Assembly: GCF_027460265.1 (NCBI RefSeq)
Contig: NZ_JAPZBC010000001.1
Coordinates: 3,371,001-3,435,000 of the forward strand
Origin: Streptomyces sp. WMMC940
Lineage (GTDB): Bacteria > Actinomycetota > Actinomycetes > Streptomycetales > Streptomycetaceae
Length of the DNA stretch: 64,000 nucleotides
Direction of reading: 5' to 3'
Shown here piece by piece: positions 25,059 to 32,970 of the stretch; positions within the stretch are counted from its first letter, which is position 1, and the number at the start of each line of letters is the position of its first letter. Below the pieces are notes generated by a model. The model worked only from the letters and a program-made list of their open reading frames with translations, was not told where the DNA came from and ran no database searches. The translations under genes and the position numbers were made by a program.

Positions 25059-25103
25059 AGTGTGGGGTGTCCGGCCGCGTTGATCGGCTGGGCACCCCAC
25101 ACT
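25059..25103. terminator. Terminator downstream of the FG-GAP protein gene
   Basis: An 11-bp perfect stem AGTGTGGGGTG/CACCCCACACT lies immediately beyond the leftward gene that ends at 25113, next to an A5 run that becomes a T5 tract on the minus strand. Confidence 0.75.
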
Positions 25104-25112
25104 GAAAAATGG

Positions 25113-27257
25113 CTAGTTGCCGGTGTGGTAGGTGTTGACGAGCTTGGTGGAGGCGTAGACCCAGGCGCCGGGGTTGGACGCCCAGCCGGCCTGGCCACCG
25201 TTGAAGAGGGCGTCGGGCCGGGCGGTCCAGGTCCACATTTTCACGACGTCGTCCGTCTGGTGGTTCATGATGGCGAGGTCGTCGCGGCCGTCGCCGTTGT
25301 AGTCGCCGGTCGTCATCTGCAGGCGCTTGACGTCCAGGCCGCCGGCGCTGTTGAGGGTGAGCGTGGCGGAGCCGAACTTGTTCTGGCCGTCGACCTTCTC
25401 GAACAGCATGGTGCTGGTCTTGTCGCTGCCGTCGGCGTAGTCGTACCAGATCAGGGTGTCGTCGTGGCCGTCGCCGTTGAAGTCGCCGGCCTGCGGGATG
25501 GCCTGATCCCACTTGAGGGCGGCGGTGTTCCACCACGTCGTGGGGCTGGCGAAGGTACCGCCCGGCTGGGTGGTGAAGACGTAGGTCTTCATCCCGTTGC
25601 CGCCCTGGTCGTAGTACACGCCCAGCTCTTCGCGGCCGTCGCCGTTGAAGTCGCCGGTGACGAACTTCGTGCTGCTGCGCAGCCAGGTGCCGGCGGGTGC
25701 GGACCAGGAGGCGACGGGGGCGTTGAAGGTGCCGTTGGTCTTGGTGGTGAAGGTGTGCAGCTTGGTGGTGCCGTCGGCTCCGGCGTACCAGACGGCCATG
25801 TCGTCGCGGCCGTCGCCGTCGAAGTCACCGGCCTGCGGGGTCATGTAGCTGTAGTGGAACGGACCGCCTGCGGGGGAGCTCCAGGCCTGGACGGGGGTGG
25901 CGAAACCGCCGTCGGTCTTGCCGAGGGCGACGAAGGCCTTTACGCTGGCGTCGCTGTAGCCGCGCAGCATGGCCATGTCGCTGCGGCCGTCGCCGTTGAA
26001 GTCGCCGGAGACGAACTTCATGTACCTCGCATCCCACTCGCCCACGGGGGCGGCGTAGGACTTGTACGGTGCGCTGAGTGTGCCGTTGTCGCCCTTGCCG
26101 AAGAAGGTGTAGGTGGCGTCCGAGCCGGCGGTGAAGTCGTACCAGGCGCCGATGTCGCTGCGGCCGTCGCCGTTGATGTCGTTGCGGACGACGGTGTTGC
26201 TGGACCACAGAGACTGGTTCTGGGTGTTGTAGACGACCAGGTTGCCGCGGTCGGTCAGGACTGCCTGGCCGCCGGCGGCGGCCGTCTTGGACTCCCAGAG
26301 AGTCGTCGTGTCGGCGGCGCTGCGGACGATCAGGTTGCCGCTGGCGTCGAAGCGGGCGGTGGCACCCGGGTTGCCCGCGGTGGCGGTGGACCACAGGGTC
26401 TTGCCGGCGTTGGACGCGATGACCAGGTCACCGTCGGTCTGCATGGTAAGGCGGGCGCTGGCGGAGACGAGGCTGTCACCGGGCAGCAGCTGCTGGCCGG
26501 CGGTCAGGGTCGAGCCGAGCTTGATGTTGTCCGCACGCGCGGCGATGGCGTCGGTGCGGGTCTCGGCCGCGTCCTGGCCGAAGCATCCGCCCTGCCACGA
26601 GTGGCTGCTGACGGCGACGAGCTCGGGCTTCCCGTTGTTGTTGCGCAGGAGCGGGGCTCCGGTGTCGCCCATGCAGATGACGTCGCTCGCGGTCTTGCCC
26701 GCGACATTCACGTCCGTGTCGCTGACTGTATTGACGGTGAACGAGCCCGTGTGGAGCTTGAGGGGTGCCCATTCAGTCTTGGTGCGGCCGTATCCGGCGA
26801 CCGTCAGGGTGTCTGCGCCGGCGGCCGGGGTGGTGGCCATGGCGACAGGGGTGATGCCGGTTGCCGGAGTCGCGAGGCGGGCCATGACCAGGTCGCGGCC
26901 GGCGCGGGGCACGAGGTCGACGATCTCGCTGACGTGGCCGCCGGTGGTGGCGGACAGGTCGCTGCGGCCGATGGTGGCGATGGTCTTCTCGGCGGGCTTG
27001 CCGGGCGCGAGCTCAGTGTCACTGGTGGTGAAGCACGAGGCGGCGGTCAGGACCCAGCGGGCGTCGACGAGTGCGCCGGTGCAGGCGCGCCTGCTGTCTT
27101 CGTCACCGATCTCGATCTTCGCGGTGAACGCGTAGACGTTGTCGGCGGCGGGGGTGCCGGTGACGGCCTGGGCGCCGGTGCCGGTGAGGACACTGGAGAC
27201 GACGGCTGCGGCGAGCAGGGTGCTCGTCAGCGTGGCGCGCGGGCGAATGTTGGACAC
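25113..27257 (-). CDS. Secreted inactive-trypsin / B-lectin / FG-GAP repeat protein
   Basis: 714 residues with a signal peptide (1-32, cut near AQAVTG). A trypsin-like domain spans about 38-245, but the catalytic triad is broken: the usual His is Ser74 (TAASCF), Asp122 is kept (GRDLVMARL) and the usual nucleophile is Thr199 (GDTGAP instead of GDSGGP). A bulb-type lectin domain follows at about 252-355 (LTMQTDGDLVIAS, GNLIVRS, GNLVVYN). Then come six FG-GAP/VCBS calcium-binding repeats with D-x-N/D-GDG-x-x-D motifs (358-710). It is likely an extracellular adhesion or binding protein. It is cargo of the AICE and has no visible operon partner. Confidence 0.88.
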   Translation of the reverse strand: MSNIRPRATLTSTLLAAAVVSSVLTGTGAQAVTGTPAADNVYAFTAKIEIGDEDSRRACTGALVDARWVLTAASCFTTSDTELAPGKPAEKTIATIGRSDLSATTGGHVSEIVDLVPRAGRDLVMARLATPATGITPVAMATTPAAGADTLTVAGYGRTKTEWAPLKLHTGSFTVNTVSDTDVNVAGKTASDVICMGDTGAPLLRNNNGKPELVAVSSHSWQGGCFGQDAAETRTDAIAARADNIKLGSTLTAGQQLLPGDSLVSASARLTMQTDGDLVIASNAGKTLWSTATAGNPGATARFDASGNLIVRSAADTTTLWESKTAAAGGQAVLTDRGNLVVYNTQNQSLWSSNTVVRNDINGDGRSDIGAWYDFTAGSDATYTFFGKGDNGTLSAPYKSYAAPVGEWDARYMKFVSGDFNGDGRSDMAMLRGYSDASVKAFVALGKTDGGFATPVQAWSSPAGGPFHYSYMTPQAGDFDGDGRDDMAVWYAGADGTTKLHTFTTKTNGTFNAPVASWSAPAGTWLRSSTKFVTGDFNGDGREELGVYYDQGGNGMKTYVFTTQPGGTFASPTTWWNTAALKWDQAIPQAGDFNGDGHDDTLIWYDYADGSDKTSTMLFEKVDGQNKFGSATLTLNSAGGLDVKRLQMTTGDYNGDGRDDLAIMNHQTDDVVKMWTWTARPDALFNGGQAGWASNPGAWVYASTKLVNTYHTGN

Positions 27258-27345
27258 GTTGATTTTTTTCCCTGGGTGTTCAGTGGTGCGCAGGCCGGTT
27301 CACGGCTGCTGGGCGCAAAAGGTGATGGTGCGAGCAGGGCCGGGG

Positions 27346-27852
27346 TCAGCCGGTGACGCGCAGTTCGACGAGGACGGAGCGCAGTCCGATGTCGCCTGCC
27401 TCGCCGACGGGCTGGTACTCGTTGGCCGGCACGTCGACGACGGTCTCCTCGCCCTCGGCTGTGAGGGTGGCCTCGACGGGGTGGTCCTCGGTCCACACGC
27501 CGTAGGCGTCGGGCAGCTCCAGCGTGAGGTAGCCGGTCTTCGCGGTGGCGTTGAAGCAGTAGCCCGCGTTGTCGAGGCGGGACTCGATCTTGATGTTCCA
27601 CGCCTGCGAGCACTGGACCAGTGTGATGTGCCCGTCGCCGCGCTTCAGGGTGATGCCGCGCTCCTGGAGGATCTTGTCGGCCCCCGGGTAGTTGAAGTCT
27701 TCGACCGCCGACGGCATCTCCGTGGCAACTGCCGCGGTGGCCGCGGTCTGCGGCGCCGCCTGGGCAGTGGTCAGGCCCGCCGTTCCCAGGCATGCGGCTA
27801 CGGCACCAGCAGTGCCGAACAGGAGTGCCTTGCGGGCACGCGAAATCGCCAT
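27346..27852 (-). CDS. Small secreted protein, unknown function
   Basis: 168 residues from ATG 27852. A signal peptide is clear: basic SRARK, hydrophobic ALLFGTAGAVAACLGTAG, cleavage after AQA. The mature part has two cysteines (VQCSQAW and GYCFNAT) that may form a disulphide, and a beta-rich C-terminus (GYLTLELPDAYGVW, VLVELRVTG). No family recognised. It lies 88 bp upstream of the lectin/FG-GAP gene in the same direction, so the two may be exported together. Confidence 0.75.
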   Translation of the reverse strand: MAISRARKALLFGTAGAVAACLGTAGLTTAQAAPQTAATAAVATEMPSAVEDFNYPGADKILQERGITLKRGDGHITLVQCSQAWNIKIESRLDNAGYCFNATAKTGYLTLELPDAYGVWTEDHPVEATLTAEGEETVVDVPANEYQPVGEAGDIGLRSVLVELRVTG

Positions 27853-28122
27853 GGCTTCCCTCACAGTGAAGATGAACAGATCGGAGCCCCCTCCGATCCG
27901 CTGAAGTAAAGCACATGTAATGTTCCTGTGAACGCGCCCCCAACTCGCCGCCCACCAGGGGGCAAGGAAGCGGCGGACCCGTGTATGTGGGTTGGGTGTT
28001 CCCGCGCGTTTGCTTTGGCAGCCACCCAGGCTTCGCTGCGTTCTCTTCGAAGCGGACATATCCGCCTTGCATGGATGTTGGCGGCGATGTGCCGGGTGTG
28101 TTCGGCATGGAGGAAAAGCCAG

Positions 28123-31100
28123 GTGAAACACTTCTCACGCTCCATATGGGCGGGGCGGAAGCGCAGAGACCGACTCAGAGAGCGCACGAGGGCCGTGGCC
28201 GCGCGCAGCACATGCGCCACGGTGCTGTCCGCCGCAATGCTAACGGGGTTGCTGGGAACAGCGCCCGCGTTTGCCGCCGAGGGCGACGAGGCCGGCGTGC
28301 CGGTCTTGTCGCATCGGGAACTGGCAGTCGACTCCTGGATATACGGCGGTGTGGGTGTCAAGGAGGCTGCCGAACGGGCGCTTCTTGGCACCGATGAGGA
28401 CGTCCAGGAGTTCCTCGAGGGCAAGGGCGCCCTGCAGCTTGCCGATGACCGTGTGGATGCCAGCCGTGTTCTCAATGCGGGTGGCCCGGCGGTACGTGAG
28501 GCGGCCAAGACTGCCCTCCAGTCCGGTAAGCCGGAGGCGCTGCAGGCGTTTCTGAAGGACGGCTGGAAGGCGCCGCACCAGCAGGACCAGCGGGTCGAGG
28601 TCTCGCGGGTCGTCAACCTGGGCGGCATCGGGGTGCAGGACGCCGGCAAGGCGGCTCTGAACGGCACGCCCGGGGAGGTCGAGAAGTTTCTGAAGTCGGG
28701 CCAGTTCACCGCGCGTGAGGCGGACGACCGCGTCCAGCTCTCGAAGATCATCAACACCGGCGGGCCCAATGTGAAGGCGGCGGGCAAGCTCGCGCTGCAG
28801 GGCACCTACGACGACATCGTCGAGTTCCTCGAGGTGGGCCAGTTCGTGGCCCGCAACCGTGACCAGGAACACGCCACCATCGCCCAACTGACCGAGCAGG
28901 CCAAGCAGTCCGGCAAGCTGGCCGAGGACGCGACCAAGTCCGCCCAGGAAGCGTCCGCGCGGGCGATTGCGGCCGCCGAGCTTGCCAAGCAGGCCGCGGC
29001 CAAGGCAGCGTCGGAAACCGCGGCGGCCAAGGACGACGCCACGCGCGCCGCCGTCAAGTCCAAGCAGGCCGCCGCCGCCGCCCGGGCCGCAGCCGATGCG
29101 GCGCAGACGGCCATCGGCGCGGCCAATGCCGCCAACCGCTCCGCGAGGATCGCCGCACTGGCCGCAGCCCAGACCGCGAACGCGGCCGCGGCCGCCGCGG
29201 ATGCCGCCAACCGCGCCTACAACGCAGCCATCGCCGCGGGCAAGGACAAGGACCAGGCCGCCAACGCGACCGCCCAGGCCAAGGCCGCCCGCACGGCAGC
29301 GAACCTGGCTACCCAGTCCGGCATCGCCGCCCAGCAGGCCAGCGCTGCCTCCCTGGCCGCCGCTACCGCGGCCGCCGCGTCCAGGAGCGCGAGCGGTAAC
29401 GCGAACCTCGCCGCCGACGCCGCCGACGAGGCCGCCGGCCATGCGGATGCCGCCGGGGCGTCCTCGGCCGAGGCCCGGGCCGCCGCGGCGGAGACCCGCC
29501 GGCACGCCAACGAGGCCAACCGGGCCGCCACGGCTGCGGAGACCCTGGCCCGCAAGTCCGCCACCGCTGCCCTGGAGGCGCGCGACGCCGCGAACTCGGC
29601 AGCCGCGCACGCCAACAACGCGGCCGCCGCCGCCGAGGAAGCCGCCGCACACGCCGGGGAGGCCGCCGACCAGGCCGCGGAGGCCACCAAGCAGGCCAAC
29701 GCTGCGAAGGTCGCCGCCGAGGCAGCGAGCGATGCCGTGGAGACCGCGCAGGAGACCTTCGACATCGCCCGGGAGACCGAGGCGGAAGAACTCGCCACCC
29801 GCACCGCTGCAGGCATCGAACACGCCAAGTCCCGAAAGTCCATCGCAGAGACCTTCACCACCGAGGTCTCCGGCACCGTGGTGGAGGGCCAGGCGATCGA
29901 GGACGACACCCGCGCACTGGCCGCCGAGGCCGCTCAGCCCGGTGCCGACGTTACGGCCATTGCCGCCAAGGGCCGCAAGGTGGCGCTGCGTGCGCTGAAG
30001 CACTTCGGCTCCTGGCGCCAGGAAGCCGCCGTCCGGGCCCTGTCCGGCAGTGACGAGGACGTGCTGGAGTACCTGCGTACCGGATGGCAGCAGGCCCAGC
30101 AGGACGAGACTCGCCAGCAGGTCGCCGACGTCGCATCCAACAGCCCCTACGCCTCCGTCCGCACCGCAGCCACCCAGGCACTCGCGGGCACCGATCAGCA
30201 AATCGCCGACTTCTACAGCACCGGCCAGTACCAGGCCGGACTCGCCGACTACCGCGTGCTCGTCTCGCAGATCCACAACACCGGCGAAACGGGAATCAAG
30301 GAGAAGGCCGAGGCTGCCCTCGCCGACGGCAGCGCCCAGGCACTGCTCGCCTTCATCAACAGCGGCCAGTACACCGCGCGCAACGCCGACGAACGAGTAG
30401 CCGCCAGCCAGCTGGTCAACACCGGCGGCCCGGAGGTGAAGGCCGCCGCCACGATCGCCCTGACCGGACCGGCCGACCAACTGCACCAGTTCGTCGAGAA
30501 CGGCCAGTACATGGCCGAACGCAAGGACAACCTGGCCGACACCCACATCGCCCAGGTCCAGCGCCTCATCGCCGAAGGCCAGTACATCGCGGCCAAGGCC
30601 CAGGAGAACCGATGGCTCGCCGCCAAAGCCGCAGCCGACGCCAGGCAAGCCTCCGGCGAAGCACAAGCAGCCGCCGCCGAAGCACAAAACCAAGCCACCC
30701 GCGCTAGCGGGTACGCCGCCGACGCCGACAAGGCCGCCGACAGCGCCGAAACCAGCGCCGCCCAAGCCAAGCAGTCCGCCACCACCGCCCGCAACGCCGC
30801 CAACAGGGCCGAACAAGACGCAATCGCCGCCGAGGAATCCGCCGCCCAGGCAGAATTCTCCGCCCGCTACGCACGCTCCTCTGCAGTCATGGCCGATGAG
30901 GCGGCGACCGACGCACGCGAATCCGCGTTGGCCGCAGGCAAGAGCGCCGAGGAAGCAAAGAGCCTCGCGAAGCAGGCCTGGGCGGACGTAGTCAAGAAGC
31001 GCGAGGCCGAAGAGGCTGCAGCGCGCCGCGCGGCGGAAGAAGCACGCAAGCAGCAACGCGAAGCAGAGAGCAAGCCACCCTGCTATCTCCACCCCACCAG

Positions 31101-31725
31101 AGACACCCTCCCCCTCTGCGCACTCGCCGGACAGCCCCTCGAAACCCCTCCGATCGATCCCGTTCTCAAGGAGATCGTCTGGAGCGCCACCGGCCTCAAC
31201 GACGCCAAGGACTGCTTCAAGGACCCCGGCCTCAGCAAATGCGCCATGTTCGCCATGGCCTTCCTTCCCGTCGGCAAAGCCAAGGGCCTAAAGAACGCAT
31301 TGGAAACGGTCGAGGATGCGGCACAGGCATCACGACTCCGGACCTTCCCCGGCGCCATCGCCGACGCCAAGCATCTGGACGAAATGGCAGCAAACGGCAT
31401 CAAGTTCAACAGAGCAGAAGTGATCGCTACCGCGCGGACTGCTGATGGCCGCATCGTATTCCTTGAAATGGGGAACTCGAAGGCTGGCCTCCGGCACGTA
31501 ATGAAACACGGCGATGAGTTCACCAGAGCCGGCATCTCCGATGACGAGATCCCGTCCTTCGTTGTCAAGGCCGTCAGCGAAGGAAAGATCGTCGGCCATC
31601 AAGGAAGCGGCACGGGTCGGCCGATCTATGAGGTGGTTTACAATGGAAAGAATCATAAGGTGGCTGTAACCACCGGCAGTAATGGGTTCATCGTGGGCGC
31701 GAACATGAGGGGTTCGGGATCGTGA
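28123..31725 (+). CDS. Secreted polymorphic-toxin-like protein with ALF repeats and C-terminal nuclease-like domain
   Basis: 1200 residues from GTG 28123, which has GGAGGA 8 bp upstream; longer in-frame starts lack this. A long signal peptide ends at AFAAEGDEAG. Residues about 69-245 and 619-802 are ALF-type repeats, each about 40 residues, with patterns like AALNGTPGEVEKFLKSGQF and VSRVVNLGG. Between and after them are Ala-rich coiled coils (252-585 and 819-982). The last 215 residues differ in composition and end in RHVMKHGDEF, VYNGKNHKVAVTTG and FIVGANMRG, a pattern that fits a BECR-type RNase domain of polymorphic toxins. The stop overlaps the next start by 4 bp, as expected for toxin and immunity. 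Confidence 0.85.
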   Translation: MKHFSRSIWAGRKRRDRLRERTRAVAARSTCATVLSAAMLTGLLGTAPAFAAEGDEAGVPVLSHRELAVDSWIYGGVGVKEAAERALLGTDEDVQEFLEGKGALQLADDRVDASRVLNAGGPAVREAAKTALQSGKPEALQAFLKDGWKAPHQQDQRVEVSRVVNLGGIGVQDAGKAALNGTPGEVEKFLKSGQFTAREADDRVQLSKIINTGGPNVKAAGKLALQGTYDDIVEFLEVGQFVARNRDQEHATIAQLTEQAKQSGKLAEDATKSAQEASARAIAAAELAKQAAAKAASETAAAKDDATRAAVKSKQAAAAARAAADAAQTAIGAANAANRSARIAALAAAQTANAAAAAADAANRAYNAAIAAGKDKDQAANATAQAKAARTAANLATQSGIAAQQASAASLAAATAAAASRSASGNANLAADAADEAAGHADAAGASSAEARAAAAETRRHANEANRAATAAETLARKSATAALEARDAANSAAAHANNAAAAAEEAAAHAGEAADQAAEATKQANAAKVAAEAASDAVETAQETFDIARETEAEELATRTAAGIEHAKSRKSIAETFTTEVSGTVVEGQAIEDDTRALAAEAAQPGADVTAIAAKGRKVALRALKHFGSWRQEAAVRALSGSDEDVLEYLRTGWQQAQQDETRQQVADVASNSPYASVRTAATQALAGTDQQIADFYSTGQYQAGLADYRVLVSQIHNTGETGIKEKAEAALADGSAQALLAFINSGQYTARNADERVAASQLVNTGGPEVKAAATIALTGPADQLHQFVENGQYMAERKDNLADTHIAQVQRLIAEGQYIAAKAQENRWLAAKAAADARQASGEAQAAAAEAQNQATRASGYAADADKAADSAETSAAQAKQSATTARNAANRAEQDAIAAEESAAQAEFSARYARSSAVMADEAATDARESALAAGKSAEEAKSLAKQAWADVVKKREAEEAAARRAAEEARKQQREAESKPPCYLHPTRDTLPLCALAGQPLETPPIDPVLKEIVWSATGLNDAKDCFKDPGLSKCAMFAMAFLPVGKAKGLKNALETVEDAAQASRLRTFPGAIADAKHLDEMAANGIKFNRAEVIATARTADGRIVFLEMGNSKAGLRHVMKHGDEFTRAGISDDEIPSFVVKAVSEGKIVGHQGSGTGRPIYEVVYNGKNHKVAVTTGSNGFIVGANMRGSGS

Positions 31726-32069
31726 GCAAAGAGACAGAGTCGAGCGATATCCGGGTTATGGCGGACTACGGATGCCATCCCCTCTGGCTCACACGCGAAA
31801 ACGACAATGTGTCGCCGACGGATCCTCAATTGGGGCTAACACCCATTCTGGCTGAACGGCTAAGCGAGTGGGCTCAAGAATTTGACAGAATTCTTTGCCT
31901 GGATGATCCGGCTTCGTCCGGATTCCCTTCCCCGGAAGCCGAGGCCAATTTCGCCGAGAGTGGAGAGAGGTTGGCGCGAAAACTGGCTCAGGAATTGGGC
32001 CCCAGCTGGAAGGTTGGCTATTTCGATCTCAGGATCGATGCCGACCGTGAAATTCCTTACATGCTCTAG
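31722..32069 (+). CDS. Candidate immunity protein for the upstream toxin
   Basis: 115 residues, acidic, no signal peptide, so cytoplasmic. The GTG start overlaps the toxin stop (GTGA, 31722-31725). Visible segments are DYGCHPLWLTRENDNVSPTD and ERLSEWAQEFDRILCLDD, then FAESGERLARKLAQELGPSW. I do not recognise a named immunity family. The role is inferred from position, size and acidity. Base composition is clearly more AT-rich than the neighbours, like the toxin C-terminus, which suggests the pair moved together. Confidence 0.7.
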   Translation: MSKETESSDIRVMADYGCHPLWLTRENDNVSPTDPQLGLTPILAERLSEWAQEFDRILCLDDPASSGFPSPEAEANFAESGERLARKLAQELGPSWKVGYFDLRIDADREIPYML

Positions 32070-32083
32070 CTAGGGACCGATCT

Positions 32084-32113
32084 GGTTGCCTGTCGCGTGG
32101 GCGACAGGCAACC
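32084..32113. terminator. Terminator after the toxin/immunity pair
   Basis: A perfect 13-bp inverted repeat GGTTGCCTGTCGC/GCGACAGGCAACC with a 4-nt loop lies 14 bp beyond the immunity stop, so the pair is a closed transcription unit. Confidence 0.85.
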
Positions 32114-32185
32114 GCAACACGTCATTGAAGATTCCAGGCGGCTTGGCCTCAAGCGATACCATGCGAAGCATTAGGAAGGCCAGCA

Positions 32186-32504
32186 GTGCCTGACAGCGAC
32201 CTGCACAAAGAAGAACTCGACTATCTGATCCGATACGCTCACATGGCGCCGGTCTATTTTTTCCCCGCTTCGCGACGCAGCGGAGAAGATCGCAGGCAAG
32301 CGCAGTAGCGAGAGCGAGATTCAACAAACCACCCTGAATCTGATCAGCGACATGATCGACCAGGGGGTCAAAGTCGGAGACATGAGCCCGAAGGATGGCG
32401 ATGGAGTCATCCCTTGGAATGTTCCGAAGAATGACGCACTGCGTCGCGTAGCGGACGAGATGCGACAACACCAGGACCCGGTCGACTTCATCGACATCTG
32501 CTAG
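32186..32504 (+). pseudogene. Frameshifted small gene, possible second immunity protein
   Basis: GTG 32186 has AGGAAGG 7 bp upstream and reads DLHKEELDYLIRYAHMAP then VYFFPASRR to a stop. From 32265 the +1 frame continues LRDAAEKIAGKRSSESEIQQ, LNLISDMIDQGVKVGDMSPK and PWNVPKNDALRRVADEM to TAG 32504. The switch falls at T6C4 (32257-32266), so loss of one base there would give a 105-residue protein. Acidic, small and next to a toxin locus, it may be an extra (orphan) immunity gene; a sequencing error at the homopolymer is also possible. Confidence 0.55.
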
Positions 32505-32566
32505 TTCAGCGCCATCTGAGTTCCCGCGCACGCTATAATAGCCTCCGAGACTCCGGCTCACGCTCC

Positions 32567-32592
32567 TTGGAGAATTCCTGGAGATGATCTTG
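32567..32592. repeat. Candidate integrase arm-type site (right)
   Basis: The partner of the site at 9287-9313, in the same orientation and about 100 bp inside the right att core. Confidence 0.5.
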
Positions 32593-32691
32593 CGATTGGG
32601 CCCCTGAGGGGCCAACGGAGACCGACGCGGCCCAACGCTCTGATCTACACATTTGACATGCAACACAGGTGAGCGATCTTCCAGGACCTGA

Positions 32692-32754
32692 TTCGGGACG
32701 AAGAGGTCGTGGGTTCAAATCCCGCCACCCCGACAGAGAAACACCAGGTCAGGC
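32692..32754. repeat. attR core, right copy of 63-bp att repeat
   Basis: Identical to 9175-9237. It contains the tRNA-Pro 3' half without the 5' half, so it is not a tRNA gene. The following hairpin at 32751-32783 is a diverged copy of the tRNA terminator. Confidence 0.95.
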
Positions 32755-32802
32755 CCGGTACTGAGAGATCAGTGCCGGGCCTGATTTGCTGTGCGGCCCC
32801 GT

Positions 32803-32824
32803 TTTGGGAGCCATTTGGGAGCCA
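32803..32824. repeat. 11-bp tandem repeat next to att (possible arm sites of the second element)
   Basis: TTTGGGAGCCA occurs twice head to tail (32803-32813, 32814-32824), 48 bp beyond the att core on the outside of the first element. The position matches arm-type integrase sites of a second element. The surrounding gap 32505-32970 has no gene. Confidence 0.5.
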
Positions 32825-32970
32825 ACTGGGTGTGATCTTCGGGATCCGGCTCCCGGCGGCTCCCGGCGAGGGGCGTTCCGCCTTCGAGCGCGCTGTGCGC
32901 CGGGTGCACCCCGGGAGAGCCCTTCCCCACGGCTTGTGCCGGGGAACCCACGGACGGTACGACGATCGCC

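Larger units (their letters stand above)
9175..32754. mobile_element. Actinomycete integrative and conjugative element (AICE) in tRNA-Pro
   Basis: The limits are set by a perfect 63-bp direct repeat (9175-9237 and 32692-32754), giving an element of 23,517 bp per att copy. Gene order from the left is int, xis, replication ATPase, prim-pol, small membrane/transfer genes, TraB-like pump, Spd-like genes, a DUF6284-type gene, GntR, an XRE regulator and then cargo. This is the modular AICE plan known from pSAM2 and SLP1: site-specific integration, replication and single-protein dsDNA conjugation. All required modules look intact; the damaged genes (IS630, IS3 and helicase fragments) are cargo. Whether it is still mobile cannot be told from sequence. 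Confidence 0.92.

Noticed and set aside
24269..25536. Long minus-strand frames covering the IS3/helicase debris and the end of the FG-GAP gene
   Set aside because: They are Arg/Pro/Ala-rich complements of recognisable coding sequence and show no family motif.
28240..31092. A 950-codon open frame opposite the toxin gene
   Set aside because: It is the antisense shadow of an Ala-rich repetitive gene: Gly/Leu/Val low complexity, no ribosome site, and the plus-strand frame has a signal peptide and repeats.
32534..32539. TATAAT as a promoter near the right end of the element
   Set aside because: No plausible -35 element and no gene immediately downstream before att; chance match cannot be excluded.
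32693..32740. Possible second tRNA-Pro gene
   Set aside because: Only the 3' half from the anticodon loop is present; the D arm and 5' acceptor strand are missing. It is attR.
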